Shown: positions 1-11,306 of the stretch, in pieces
Numbering within the stretch: the first letter of the stretch is position 1
How the letters are laid out: each line of letters starts with the position of its first letter
Origin: Stereum hirsutum FP-91666 SS1
Lineage: Eukaryota > Basidiomycota > Agaricomycetes > Russulales > Stereaceae
DNA: 64,000 bases
NCBI RefSeq assembly: GCF_000264905.1
Contig: NW_006763131.1
Location: 2,808,708-2,872,707, forward strand
Reading direction: 5' to 3'
The notes under the pieces: model-generated
The model's database searches: none
Seen by the model: only the letters and a program-made list of their open reading frames with translations
What the model was told of the DNA's origin: nothing
Made by a program: the position numbers and the translations under genes

Positions 1-1041
1 GACCTCGATGGCGGTGGACTTTCGAGCCCTTGTGCGTCCCAACCCAACCTCATCGGTACGAGAGGCGATGTACTCTGCTGATGTTCGCTGAGCATCCTTG
101 ATCAACCTTGATGCGCTTCCAGGAGATCTGTCGAGGTCGCAGAAAGTCGGTAGAGCGAGGGTGCGGGCGAGGTGACAGAGTGCACTGTCCCGCTGTTCTG
201 CGCCGCGCGGTGCGAATGAAGACGGCGATGAGATGATCCATGAAGTGTCTTGCTCCAAGATGATATCGATACCATCCCGCTTCCTCTCCAGTGCCAGTTC
301 AACCTCATCCTCATTACGCCTTCGGCAAACCAGCTCGCAGTCGGCCTCCTCCTTCAATACTTCGGCAACGACGTCCCATATCGGTCGGCCTCCCGGTGCA
401 AGACGCGAAAGACGATTCTCCAGCCATGCATGGGGCATGTGCTGAGGAGCGCGAAGAGAGTGATTTGTGGATGTGATATCGTTCATCGAAGAGAGAGGCG
501 AAATAGGATTATTAGGTATACGGACTCCAAAGATTCTGTCGCGTGTGTCCAGTGTGAAGTGTGCTCCGATGTTGACCTCGAGTTCCCTCTCCCTCTGACG
601 CCACTCTTGCACCATAACTCTGCCACCCCCTACATCCCACATCCCACACCGACACCCTGCCCCAAGCTCTGTGTCTGACTCAAGGATTGGCCAGTTGAGG
701 ACGTCTTCGCCATAAACGTCGACGTTGTATGCGAGGCAGTTTGTGCAGAACTCGCGGGCACGAAAGATCAAGGCAGAAGAGAGTGCATGCGCACTGGAAG
801 AGATGAGGGTAGATATGATTGACCGGTGGAGATGGGACCTGACGATAAGGAGTAGTTCGGGGGGTAGTGAGACAAGAGTGAATGTTTGTGCATGGGACGC
901 TGCTACTCGCAGGGTTCCGCATGATTGCAGAGATATAATCTTGTCGAGAATGATCAGCTCGGGTGACAAATGGGCGAGGACTGCATGGGCGAGATACATC
1001 CGGGAGGCAAGGAAGCGCTGACTATCTGCGAAGTCGAACAT
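1..1041 (-). CDS. F-box-like domain protein, 5' part (runs off the window start)
   Basis: One uninterrupted minus-strand frame runs from ATG at 1041 to base 1, at least 347 codons without a stop, and continues outside the window. The start MFDFADSQRFLASRMYLAHA is followed near residues 60-90 by an F-box-like segment (SLPPELLLIVRSHL) that normally binds Skp1 in SCF ubiquitin ligases. The rest (for example NVDVYGEDVLNWPILESDTE, GRPIWDVVAEVLKEEADCEL) shows no LRR or WD repeats. Agaric genomes hold many such F-box-like proteins, so the substrate is unknown. The start is favoured because a TATA box lies 64-72 bp upstream. No intron is needed in the visible part. F-box identity rests on a short motif; the C-terminus is not visible. 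Confidence 0.7.
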   Translation of the reverse strand, partial: MFDFADSQRFLASRMYLAHAVLAHLSPELIILDKIISLQSCGTLRVAASHAQTFTLVSLPPELLLIVRSHLHRSIISTLISSSAHALSSALIFRAREFCTNCLAYNVDVYGEDVLNWPILESDTELGAGCRCGMWDVGGGRVMVQEWRQRERELEVNIGAHFTLDTRDRIFGVRIPNNPISPLSSMNDITSTNHSLRAPQHMPHAWLENRLSRLAPGGRPIWDVVAEVLKEEADCELVCRRRNEDEVELALERKRDGIDIILEQDTSWIISSPSSFAPRGAEQRDSALCHLARTLALPTFCDLDRSPGSASRLIKDAQRTSAEYIASRTDEVGLGRTRARKSTAIEV

Positions 1042-1104
1042 AGCGGAGAGGGCTACAAGCGCAGGATGGGTGAGCAGACCGCGGACAATGAGAGTTGAAG
1101 CAAG

Positions 1105-1113
1105 CTTTTATAG
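1105..1113 (-). promoter_or_regulatory. TATA box for the F-box-like gene
   Basis: The minus strand reads CTATAAAAG here, 64-72 bp before the ATG at 1041, a plausible core-promoter position. It is the only TATA-like word seen close upstream of this gene. Confidence 0.5.
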
Positions 1114-2143
1114 GGCTTCGCGATATCACGATCGAAAGCACAGCAAGAAGCTAGAAAGAACATCATGGTCGGATACTCTGCGAGGGAACCTGTGACCCCC
1201 AAGGTTCAAGTTACCTCAAGCCGCATCATCTCGCAATAACTTAGAAGCCCAGTAGCGAGTGAAGTCGCCGTGGTGCCTCTTCCGTTGCACCTCATGTTAG
1301 TGAGAAGATACACCAACCTAGTCACGACGATAGACGCTTGCGCTGCATCTAGTAGCCGATGAAGAACACCGACTCCCATGAAACGGTTGTATACGGGGTA
1401 AAACAGTCAAAGAATCGTGAATATCGGGGCCACTGCAAAGGGCGGTAAGTTATTTGGACCGTATCTAGGGAAAAGTGTGGTGTTAGTTTTCCTCGCAGCG
1501 GAAGAGTTGTTCACCATCGAGAGTTCATGGGAACTTACCATATTCTTTCTCCGTACATTCTCAGGAGACCGCCAATTATCCTCTGAGCCGCATCTGATGA
1601 ACACAACCTCGGACCGCACTCACCTACCGATTTCCGAAGACAGCAGCCTCATATACTTAGCATCACTGAGCTCGCAGGCCGGGCTAGACTAGAGAGCTCG
1701 CTACAGATGGACATCGTGAATTTCATCAGCTAGTTTGATGGTTTGTTCGTAGTGGCAAGGAGAGTGTGGTGCAGTGCTCCTGCTCGCGAGGAACTTACAT
1801 ACACCAAGAGTTCTATCGGAGCGCCAAATAAGGTGGCGGTATCATCGAGTGCACTTTCCCCTTTTGGTGCCACACTACGACAAACTTATGGGCCACGTTC
1901 GGTGCAACCAGATCAAACGATGTTTATTCTTTATAGACACCAAGCCTGAAGTAGCTCGACCTGAAGAGAATGGCGCGCTTCTCACATTTGGAAAGTTCTC
2001 TACATTGGAGGACAGGTATGGCCAGTGGGATTTTCAAGGTATCAGATTCACAGGCCCCAGAAATTTCATTCATCGTGACCAGTCAGTTACAGTATACAGA
2101 TTCATACTCCTACGCGTCGTCTGACGATACTTTCCCGAGTTCC
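1114..2143. other. Intergenic region, no gene supported
   Basis: Only short, mutually overlapping open frames are present on both strands (longest 116 codons, + strand near 1774-2124), none with a recognisable domain. The minus strand around 1407-1690 has intron-like donor and acceptor words and a hydrophobic stretch (NLPPFAVAPIFTIL), so a decayed gene fragment is possible, but I could not chain exons. It acts as the upstream region of the F-box-like gene and the 3' flank of the reductase gene. Confidence 0.5.
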
Positions 2144-4054
2144 TCAACCCCAGAGGTGCAATACCTGCGATGGCACACCATCGATGTACCGGGACCCTTG
2201 CACAGGATGCTTTGCCAAGAGAGCATCGATCTCCTTCAAGTCTTCAGCGCTGAGAACTATCTCACCACCGACCATATTCTCGAGCGTACGTTCCGCCTTC
2301 CTAGATTCATTGAAATGGAACGTTGTCAGAGTCAAAAATCAATTGGAGGAGTCAAACGGGCAAAGGGGGTAAGACACCGTCTCGAAATAGAAATAGCAAA
2401 GATGTGTGAAAGACGTACGAAGAGCCCGGGATGGGAATGATATGCTGCCCAAGGGAGGACACCCAAGCGATGCAAAGCTGAGCAGACGTGCACCCTTTTT
2501 TGGCGGCAAGGGCTTTGAGCGCGTCGACCACGGCGGCATTATTCTTCATCACCTGTTGGTTCAGATACACGCATATTTAGCATAGATCGATGGAGGGCAG
2601 TGGTCAGATAGGGGAAGAAGAAGTTTTACCTCATCGCTGAAGCGGGTGTAGCGTTTGCGGATATCTCCCTCTACATCGCACGAGCACGTATTGCGAGAAA
2701 TGTACGAGCGGACAGTCAGTGGAGCCGCGATTGTATATGTGGTCAGCTGTGCTCACCCTCGAGATCATCATTCTTTGTGATTTTGCCAGTCAAGAAACCT
2801 CTGCCGAGAGGCGAGTAAGCAAGGATGGCGACGTTGTTCTCCTTGCAGGCTGCAATGACTACAAGAGAGAGTTGCTCAGCGACCAGGAGCAAGATATAGC
2901 CAGATTAGCCGTCGTTGAAGCATACCATTCTTAGTTTCCTCTTCATAGCTCCACAAGCTGACTTCGATCTCGCAAGTCACAATGGGAAGGATCTAGCGCA
3001 TAGCCTCATAGCCCATTAGACTATATCACAAGCCATACATGTTCCACGAAATCACTGACCTTGCTCGCTCTCCTGATCGTCTCTCCTCCAACTTCCGACA
3101 ACCCGACGTCCTTGAAGAGGCCCTCCTCCTTCAGGGCCTTCAAAGTACGCATCACATCTTCGAGTGGGAATTTCGACTGTTCCATCCTCGCGGGCTCGAA
3201 AACATCGATCGCGTGTGTACCGCGGAGTTTGGCAAGACAGTTCTCGACTGAGGCACGCAGGCCTTCGGGACTAAGTTAGGGGAAAGAAGATTATTCAGTG
3301 TACGAGGTTGTGAATGCGACGCGATTGATAAACAGAATAGAATGAGACTGACGACAGGTTCACCCCAACACCAACCTTCACTCCACCCTAGAATATGATG
3401 TGGATATGCCGACGCCGATGGACATGCCAGTGGTCAGATACTGACTACCAGACGGAGAAGAACCGAGGCACACCTTAACGACCAAAAACGCTTTTTCAAC
3501 GTACTCGGGGTACTTCTCGAAGAAACGCGCAATGAGCTCTAGGTTGGCCTCGGGAGGGTTGAAACCATAGAACTCCGCTGTAGAACAGATCACCAACCAC
3601 ATCATTTCAGTATCCAATACTAACGGCAAGGTGACGGAGGGGTATGTACCACTGTTGAGCACCATCTTCACCCCAGGAGGTAATTTGTCCATGCCAGCTT
3701 TCATAGACTCAAAACATTGTTCGTCTGGGACAGGAGTGGGGATCCATCTGCGGAGGAAAAAAACGAACATGAGCAATACCATGCAGGCGATGAGGCCCAT
3801 CGTCCATGTTTATTCCACGGCGGTTCGACTTCGCCAGAGAGGAAAATCCGATGGCCGCCGCGAAGTACACAGTAGGACAGAGCATGAAAACACGAACGTC
3901 ATCATCATAAGTCCATGCTGTATTTGATTCAGAAAGTATCAGCGACATTCTCGAGACCAGTCACCATGAGCCGGGACAGTAGTGGGATCAAACATACACC
4001 AATCTTGTAGACGGTAGTGCCAGCTGCAGTTCCACCAAGAGTGACAGTAGCCAT
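2144..4054 (-). CDS. Aldo-keto reductase, pyridoxal reductase-like
   Basis: NADPH-dependent oxidoreductase of the AKR superfamily, closest in pattern to fungal pyridoxal reductases (AKR8, S. pombe Plr1 type), probably cytosolic and about 330 residues. The gene has about eight small introns. Exons join to give KIGHGLMMMT, then WIPTPVPDEQCFESMKAG, NSGEFYGFNPPEANLEL (catalytic Tyr in EFYG), AFLVVKGGVKVG (catalytic Lys), then AIDVFEPARMEQSKFPLEDV, ILAYSPLGRGFLTGKI, and the cofactor loop region HIIPIPGSS, ending SRYIDGVPSQVLHLWG-stop. The order and spacing match a complete TIM-barrel AKR. The start MATVTLGGTAAGTTVYKIG is a short exon before the first intron (donor GTATGT). The physiological substrate could be pyridoxal or another aldehyde; sequence alone does not decide. 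Confidence 0.9.
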
Positions 4055-4167
4055 GTCGGATACGGCGTCGGATGTGTGTATGGGTGAGTCTAGTGGTATA
4101 GCGAAGAGATAGGGGCTAAGACGATGTCGGTGCGAGATCTAAAGGACAGGTGGACAAACACACCTCC

Positions 4168-4175
4168 TTATATAT
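4168..4175 (-). promoter_or_regulatory. TATA-like box upstream of the aldo-keto reductase
   Basis: The minus strand reads TATATAAG here, about 115 bp before the ATG at 4054, in an AT-rich pocket. The distance fits a short 5' leader, but no other promoter signal supports it. Confidence 0.35.
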
Positions 4176-4804
4176 CTATATTTGAACCCCTGCCTTCAAA
4201 GGTACGTACTTACCACGATATTCGTGGAAGTGGATCAAGGAAATCCTATACTATCTACGTCCACCACGGCCCACTGAGAAATCCGACGAACCTACACCGT
4301 TGTTTTGCAATTGACTTGCTCTCGGATGGTTGCGCACTGGATATATTTACCAATTAACGCACTCATGCAGAAATGAGGATGTGGGTCCGTCCGTTTCCTT
4401 CCAATCCACTCATGTCCGTTCCGTGGCAGACGCAAGCCCCTGTTGCTCGGCATCCATGACGGCCCCGATGTCCATTTCAGGGGCTTAAGCGCCCAATCTG
4501 AAACGCGAGACTTTGTTGATCTAATCTAATCTTCAGAGCGTCGGATTACATTTGTGGCTGGTCCTTTGTTGTTTGACGGAGGGTGCTCGATCTAGTTGTA
4601 CGCAGAACATACAATAACATTGCTCTGAGCACGGAAGCCGCAATCCGTACCGCCGTGCGTCCTTCATGACAGCCATTATACCTCAATGAGGCTGAAGTCC
4701 AAGTGCAGTCAGATTCAAACGCTTATTATTAGCAGCGAGGGTGTCATCATGAAAGACACAGTGCCGCAACATGCTTATTTCTCCGGTTACATAGCCCCAT
4801 CCTG
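4176..4804. other. Intergenic region between reductase and beta-mannosidase genes
   Basis: No supported gene. A 77-codon plus-strand frame overlaps the reductase promoter (4124-4357) and looks random. A GATCTAATCTAATCT word at about 4518-4532 recurs at 35485-35499. Confidence 0.5.
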
Positions 4805-7800
4805 CTAAACTACACTGGCCTTCTCCTTTCCAAGCCAAGCTGCCCTAACCTTTCTCCCAGCGAGACCTCGTGCCACGACCACACGGTCATCCTGCGGCAC
4901 CACATCCAACGCATTATCACTCCACTTGACTTCTCCCTCTCCATCCAGTTCTTCGATGCTCAGAACCAGACCCTTCACCGGCTTCTCGACGCTGATATAT
5001 ATGTGATCTCCATCTTTTATCGATAGCCGTAGTCCCACCTTCTCTACGCTCGGAAGGTCAAGATGTTTGAATGGCTGTGGCCAATCGGTGTATCGTGCGA
5101 CAACGGTCGATGTCTCTTTATCCAGGAGCCTTGCATGGACGACGATTGATGAAGTAGATGAAGGGTCACTCGGATTTGGGCTGGGTACAGGGTGGTCGCC
5201 CAATTCCGTGGATTGATTAGGAAGAAGGGATATCGGCTGGGCGGATTGCTTTTCCCATGAAGAGCAGAGATCGTATGCATGTAGCTCAAGGATCAGATCA
5301 CGCTTCTGGAGTGTACTGTTGGTACCCCATATAGCGAGCGTGGCCGACTGTGTTTGGAACGCTCCGAACTCGTAGTTCTTCGGAAGGAAATCAGTTACGA
5401 CCGAAGTTAGTTGGAAAAAGACGTCTGCCCACCTGCTTCGGCCGGTCATTCTCGCGATTTCTTTCGACCTGGAAGGATATGAGGTCGATCAAATATATAT
5501 CACAAGCAGCAGACAGACCGTCCTGTATATCCCGATTGTGATTGGATTCAGCTCCCTAGCGATGGTGTAATAGACTGGTTTGGGTCGCAACTACGCAATC
5601 TGAGGTTAACGATAGATTCAGGTATACCATCTACGAGGACGCTCACAAAATAATCTGCGATGGCCCAAGACGTCACCGGCCATGTATCATTACTCTGCCA
5701 TACCAGAACACCTGCGTTCTACCGGGTGCATCAGTGCGAGAGGTCACCTCGCCCATAATGAAGATAAGAACACGTACATATTCTTTACCCTTGCCTCTCC
5801 ACTCTCGCCTCCAAACCCGATACGCATAGCTCACGGCTTCGCTCTGCATCAGCTGGGTCTGGTACACATGCCTATATAGGATCAAGAAAAAGTGTTATTA
5901 ACCAAATAAACCCGATATAAGAGGGAGTATACCACTCACGTTTCGAGGTCAGCTGTCAGCCTGAACATCTCATTCATAGGTATCGCAAAGCGCCTCTCAA
6001 ACATTCCTGCCCGGCAATGTTGTGCCATAATCTTCGATTGTGCGAAATTCTGCTTGGGATCGTCCCGGAGAGAGCCCATCCAGTAGTGTACCGTCCGCAG
6101 GTCGGGCATTCCGGGCATACCGAACTCACTAGATGGTAATGAACATGTTAGTGAAATGAGCATACAGAAATGCGAAATCTTGGATGCTTGCCTGACGAAT
6201 CGTCCACCCATACTTTCATACTCCTGCCACGGCCTCTCCTTGCCACCCCACACATTCCACTGATGAACGTCTCCGATAGTAGGATCAGACGTATCCCAAC
6301 CTTTTCCACCATAGGGAGAGCCGCGGTGGTATGGGATAGGCTGCGCATCGGAAGACGAGGAGGACGTAAGGCGCTCTACGGTAGAAGGTAGGACATCTTC
6401 GTAGAGCACTCGTGCTGGCAGCTGATCGATACCGCCCCACTGGAGAACCATCTGGTAATCTAGTTATCGACAATAGACGTCAGTCAGAAACCGTGTCAAG
6501 AAACAGTTATCAGGAGATTATGTGGTCTATGGTGCGCACCTTCGTTATTGCCGCAGAAGATGGCGACAGATGGATGATGCCTCAGTCGTAGCACATTGTC
6601 TTCTGCCTCCTTCTTGACACTCTCTACGAACTCGGAGTATGCAGGATAGACGCCACATGCAAACTGAAAGTCCTGCCAGACGAGCAGCCCGAGCTCTGTA
6701 ATACAAAGAACAAATTTAAATATGCAGGCAAATAACGGAGCCCGGAAAAGCACTCACCGTCACAAATGTCATAGAAGACATCAGGCTCGTAGATACCTCC
6801 ACCCCATAGCCGAACCATGTTCTGATTTCCGTCTCTTAGCAGCGTCAACCACGCACGATACCTCTCAGCCGTGATCGTGGTCAAGAAGTTGTCCGCGGGG
6901 ATCCAATTCGAGCCTGAGCCAAACGGTCAAAAAGTGAGAAGAACACGATAGATGCGACATCGGTAGAAAGGTGTCGAGGTTTGGCACATACCACCCATGA
7001 ACATCCGTACTCCGTTGATTTGGAACAAGAAAGTCGTTCCCTTGCCGTACTGGTCCGCCTCCTCGAGGGGTTCTTGTATCAACTCGACGCGACGGAAACC
7101 CAATCGGTGAGATTTCGAATCCAAGATAGCATCCGCCTATATGTAAGATAGTCAGAAAATGATTTCGACAAGAAGAATATCGAAAACTAACCTGATCCAA
7201 CAAGGTCACTTCTACCGTGTACAAATGTTGACTTCCATATCCAACAGGCCACCATAGTTGTACTTCTGCATCTTCGAAGTTCCACTCAACGACTTTCACC
7301 ACCTGGGCCACGCCCCCTTCACCATCGCCGCCCTGGATAGAATCGATCTTCAGATCGACTTCGGCTGTACGTATCACATTTCCGCTCAGGTCTTTGAGTG
7401 TAACGCTGGCGCGCGGCACAGATTTCAAAGACGTGGCGTCGACGCCTGCAAGCGCGAGATCCAAGACGAATGAGGGCTTGAGGGTGGCTGATACGAGGGC
7501 CTGTGCGTGAATTGAGCTTAGGCGGACGGTGGACTTGGCGTAAGTGAGAAGATGTATCGAGCGGTAGGGGCCTGTTCAACCATCAAGATGAGAGCATATC
7601 GGGAGGAACAAAATATATCCATGACAGACCAGCAGTCATCAGTTCCGGGCCCTGGAGGTACGATAGGGTACGTATGTGCGCGTGCAGGCAGGTCAATTAG
7701 TTTGCTTGACCTTTTGGATGGTGTTCAATCACGACTCACCCAGTCCCATCTGTATTACACAAATAAGCTTTCGGCCATAAAAATCGGCTGTCTGGGACGC

Positions 7801-8615
7801 TAAATGGATTGACATACCGCCACCCGTACTGAGCCTTGCGTACATATACACGGCTTGGATCTCCCAGGTTGCATGATCCAGCGCGTACCCTCCCGTACTT
7901 TGCCTCCAGCGCCTTCCCGATGGCGTATGCCGACTTGAAATGCAGAAGCAGTGTATTCGTCTGGCCAGATCCCCAAAGCAAGAGGCCTGCATTCTTGATA
8001 GGGACCTGATAGTGGGGAGCATCTTCTCAACCAACTCAAGACATGAGCTATGGAAATGTAGGCTTACGCGGTAAGTCCTGAACATGTTGTCTGCAGACAG
8101 TATTTGTTCTCCATTCTGGGCTGGGGTCAGTATGTGTTGTTGTTAGAGATTTGGAGATTGACTGACGAGGTAGACGTCTGCGAACGTATCCAACCCCTCG
8201 AACACCAACTCAGCGTCCAGCTCAAGATTCTCATCCTTCGCCACACTGAACGTCGTCTTGTACAACCATTCCTCCATTCCTACCCCTATTAGTGCCCAAA
8301 AATCCGGACAACGACGTCAGAACGCCACCTCTCTCGTGTCAAGCTCAACCTCACATCGCGATGGGAAAAAAGAGACGCACATTGTACTTTATGCTCGTTG
8401 AACTCGACGTACGGATCCGGGATCATTCCCGCCTTGAGCAACTCCACATGTACCTCCGACGGAAAAGCCGTAACAGCGCGCCACTTCAACCCCTGAGCAT
8501 CGTCTGAACCGTCTTCGCTCTTTGTGGTGGAAAGCTCTTCGAGAACAGACTGGACGGACTTGTCTCGCTGCTTCCACTCCCAGTTCTGGTGAATCTCGAT
8601 GGATTGGACGGTCAT
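4805..8615 (-). CDS. Beta-mannosidase, glycoside hydrolase family 2 (cytosolic type)
   Basis: Releases beta-D-mannose from the non-reducing ends of manno-oligosaccharides (hemicellulose or N-glycan remnants). The gene is split by about a dozen introns. The start MTVQSIEIHQNWEWKQ has no signal peptide, matching the intracellular MndB class. Successive exons give the sugar-binding domain (EEWLYKTTFSVAKDENLELD, FEGLDTFADVYLNGEQ), then YGWRYDWGPELMTAG, the immunoglobulin-like part (EVQLWWPVGYGSQHLYTV), and the TIM barrel: NGVRMFMGGSNWIPADNF, NMVRLWGGGIYEPDVFYD, HHPSVAIFCGNNE (acid/base Glu) and SEFGMPGMPDL (nucleophile Glu). The last exon (5449-4805) is the C-terminal beta-sandwich, ending KASVV-stop. 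All key motifs are intact, so it should be active. Confidence 0.93.
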
Positions 8616-9786
8616 ACCAGCGGTTCAGAGCCAGTAGTATCGCAACAGGTCGGCTTCGAATGTGGATATGGTAGGTCGCCTTGATGCGAAGAGGATGGGG
8701 GTACCGGTGCCAAGATCCACAGTATTCAAACGGCAAGTTTATATGTCCACCGTCCGCTCGATGCTCGATGCTCGGAGACCCGTAATCATACTCGATATCC
8801 AGAATCTGTATCGCATCGAGGACATCACATGCTCCTGGAAGACAAAACGGACCGAGCTCAGATACTTAGAAGTTTCCGGCGTCGCAAAAACGAAGATAAC
8901 AGGACGCTCAAATTCCTGTATAGAATAATATCTAGTACAAAGGCCGATGACAGAGAAGTGCAGGGTTCCAAGCAAACTGGAGACGGATATGACCTGGTCA
9001 CCTCGGAAGGATCACTGGCAGTTCAAGTTGAGAGCAAGGAGTGGCGCCGTCATAGTGGCACTTCCTGAGCCTCCGGCCCGCACGATCCCGGTTGGCAGCG
9101 GCGGCGGGCCACACTCGGGCCACACTCTTTGCCACAAGCCTTTAAATTTGACAGACATACTTTGAGTTGCATGGTATCGAGACACATATGAGTACGGCCA
9201 ATCTCACATTACCGAACCACTATATACCCTATGCCATCATTAGCGAAAGATGCAGCCTCGGCCGAATGATACGATGAGAGTTTCGTGAGCTGGAGGAGTC
9301 AGGACAGAGACGAACGAGGACGGATGAACATGGTATGACACGACAAAGCAAGGTATACGACAGAGTGGGGAGTGGGATGATTCGTGAAATGTTGAGTGTA
9401 AGATGCGAGGGTGGAGATGTGTCTGAGAATATGGACATGGATAAGGATACAACATGCAACTGGCGACCCATCAGATCGACACCGACGATGAGAAAAGGGA
9501 CCATTAGGAAGGAGGACGTTATGTGCGTAAGAACTAGACAGGAGATGACTGCTCAATAGGACGTGAGGGCTAGGACGAAGATTAGTCGTGTAGGGTGTAC
9601 CGTTAAGGATGCTGAAAGACAGATGAAGAGATGCATTTACAAGAGGTATACAGATGCTGAGTATAATTACGTATGCGATGAGGGATATGCGAGACGAGAC
9701 GGAGTCGATAGAGAAAAACCAGGATAGAGAAAAAATCAGAGGGAACCACTAGATATCAGTCATTAAGGTGGAGACCAGAAATCAAA
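8616..9786. other. Intergenic region, no gene supported
   Basis: About 1.2 kb holding the upstream region of the beta-mannosidase and the 3' flank of the next minus-strand gene. Open frames here are under 95 codons, overlap each other on both strands and carry no recognisable domain. The stretch 9300-9780 is purine-rich on the plus strand. Confidence 0.5.
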
Positions 9787-11306
9787 TCACTGAACAACAG
9801 AAGGAACAGGAGCAGAGGCAGAACCGACCGCCGGTAGGCTCTCTCTTCTCTGACTCTGTTCCTTCTCACCGTTCCCCCCATCGATCGACCGCTTCTCTGC
9901 ACTCGTCAAAGGGTGGCCAGCCGGGGCAGAGGGCGCCGACGCTCGCTTTCTCCTGGTCCAGAGTCCCGTCACATCACCACCCGCGATAGGTGTCGGGACG
10001 TTATAAGGTGCCTCGTATGGTTTTGTGCGTGGTATGGGGGCCCCAACCGGTGAAGTCGACGACGCTAGAGATGACGGTGGTATCGATATCGAATGTCGTG
10101 AACCGAACAAAGAAGAAAATCGACGACGCCGTGACGAAGGAGAAAGGTTTGAGTTCGGAGGGGTAGATACCGACTTGTGTGCAGGTGTGTGGGCGGCGTC
10201 ACTGACAGCAGTGCTCAGGGAAGTCGAAGGTGTAACGGTTGAAGGTAGATCGCTCTCCATCGTTTCGGGCGACGAAACCAGATGTAGTGCTCCCGTGACA
10301 ATGCGTGGCGTCCGTACCGACGTCGACGGCCTCAGTGAAAACCCAGCGAACCGCCCTCTGCTTTTACCACTCTCGCTCGTTGCCTTGCCATGCGCACTAT
10401 CCTTCATCTTTCCTTTCCGTGAAACTCCCCCGGTGGTCGCGCTCCGCCCTACCGGTTTCCCTACATCGTCCAAAATCTCACCAAACTCGTCCACACTGCC
10501 AGCTTCTGCATGAGATCGCCCCATTGCACCCGTACTGTGTGATCTCTTCTGGGACGGCCTCGACGGCCCAGGCGCGGTCGAAGGGCGCCTACCAAAAAAC
10601 CCTATGTGAGGCCTCCTGTGCGCCATCGAAGTCGAACAAGAGGGTGTGGCTGTTGCTGCTGGAGTTCCTTCGGATATCAAGGTCTCATCAGATGGGAGCG
10701 AGAGTGGCGACGTGACATCCGTGGATATGGATCTGTACACGGCTGTGGGTGAGGGCGGGTCATTGCGCGCAAGAAACGTCTTGGCTTTCCGAGCCTTGGC
10801 CTTCGCGCAGAGAATGCTGGATCCACGTGAAGGGGGAGGGGTCGGGAGCGCGGAAGGTTCGGAGAAGGAAAGCGGACGAGGGGGTTTGGGGCGGATGACT
10901 TCGAACGAGGGTGGAAAGGTGACGGAAGGTGCGTGGGACTCGGCCACCGTTGACAGATCAAGTTCTACCGACTCCGTTGGTTTAAATGGGAGAAGCAGAA
11001 GAGGCGGCGGGCGGGCATGCTGTCGCTTCGCCTTGGGCTGAGGGATGGGTTTGATAGCAGGACGTGGTCGTGCAGGGGAAGGTTGGGGAACGGATGGACG
11101 AAGGGAGGGAATGACCCAGTACAACCAACCCATGACCATGCTCTGTTCGAGACATGCTGTGTGAGACGGCGATGTAACAGTTGATATTAGGGGACCTTAC
11201 GTACCGTCATGAAACCAGCAACGCCAACGGTAAACGCAGCAGCGACGATGACCGCACGCGACAGCGGGGACTCAGATGCATGAACAGTCTGAGTAACGCT
11301 AGACAT
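9787..11306 (-). CDS. Ser/Pro-rich protein with N-terminal membrane hairpin, unknown function
   Basis: A two-exon gene of about 485 residues. Exon 1 (11306 to about 11205) starts MSSVTQTVHASESPLSRA and encodes a hydrophobic helix (AVIVAAAFTVGVAGFMT). A short intron (donor GTACGT, acceptor CAG) leads to a second helix (MVMGWLYWVIPSL). The rest is disordered and rich in Ser, Pro, Arg and Thr, with basic patches such as KAKARKAKT and SRRRRFSSLFGSR and many SP/TP sites. This suggests a protein anchored by two N-terminal helices with a long cytoplasmic, probably phosphorylated tail. I do not recognise the family. Splicing is needed because the long exon alone would start inside the second helix. 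The 450-codon open frame strongly supports a real gene. Confidence 0.75.

Noticed and set aside
250..678. 142-codon plus-strand frame opposite the F-box-like gene
   Set aside because: It is the mirror of the long minus-strand F-box-like frame, which has a domain and a TATA box; the plus frame has neither.
4124..4357. 77-codon plus-strand frame
   Set aside because: It lies over the aldo-keto reductase promoter, lacks any domain and has no supporting signals.
10025..11041. Plus-strand frames of 131-162 codons
   Set aside because: They lie antisense to the 450-codon Ser/Pro-rich frame and reflect its GC-rich composition.
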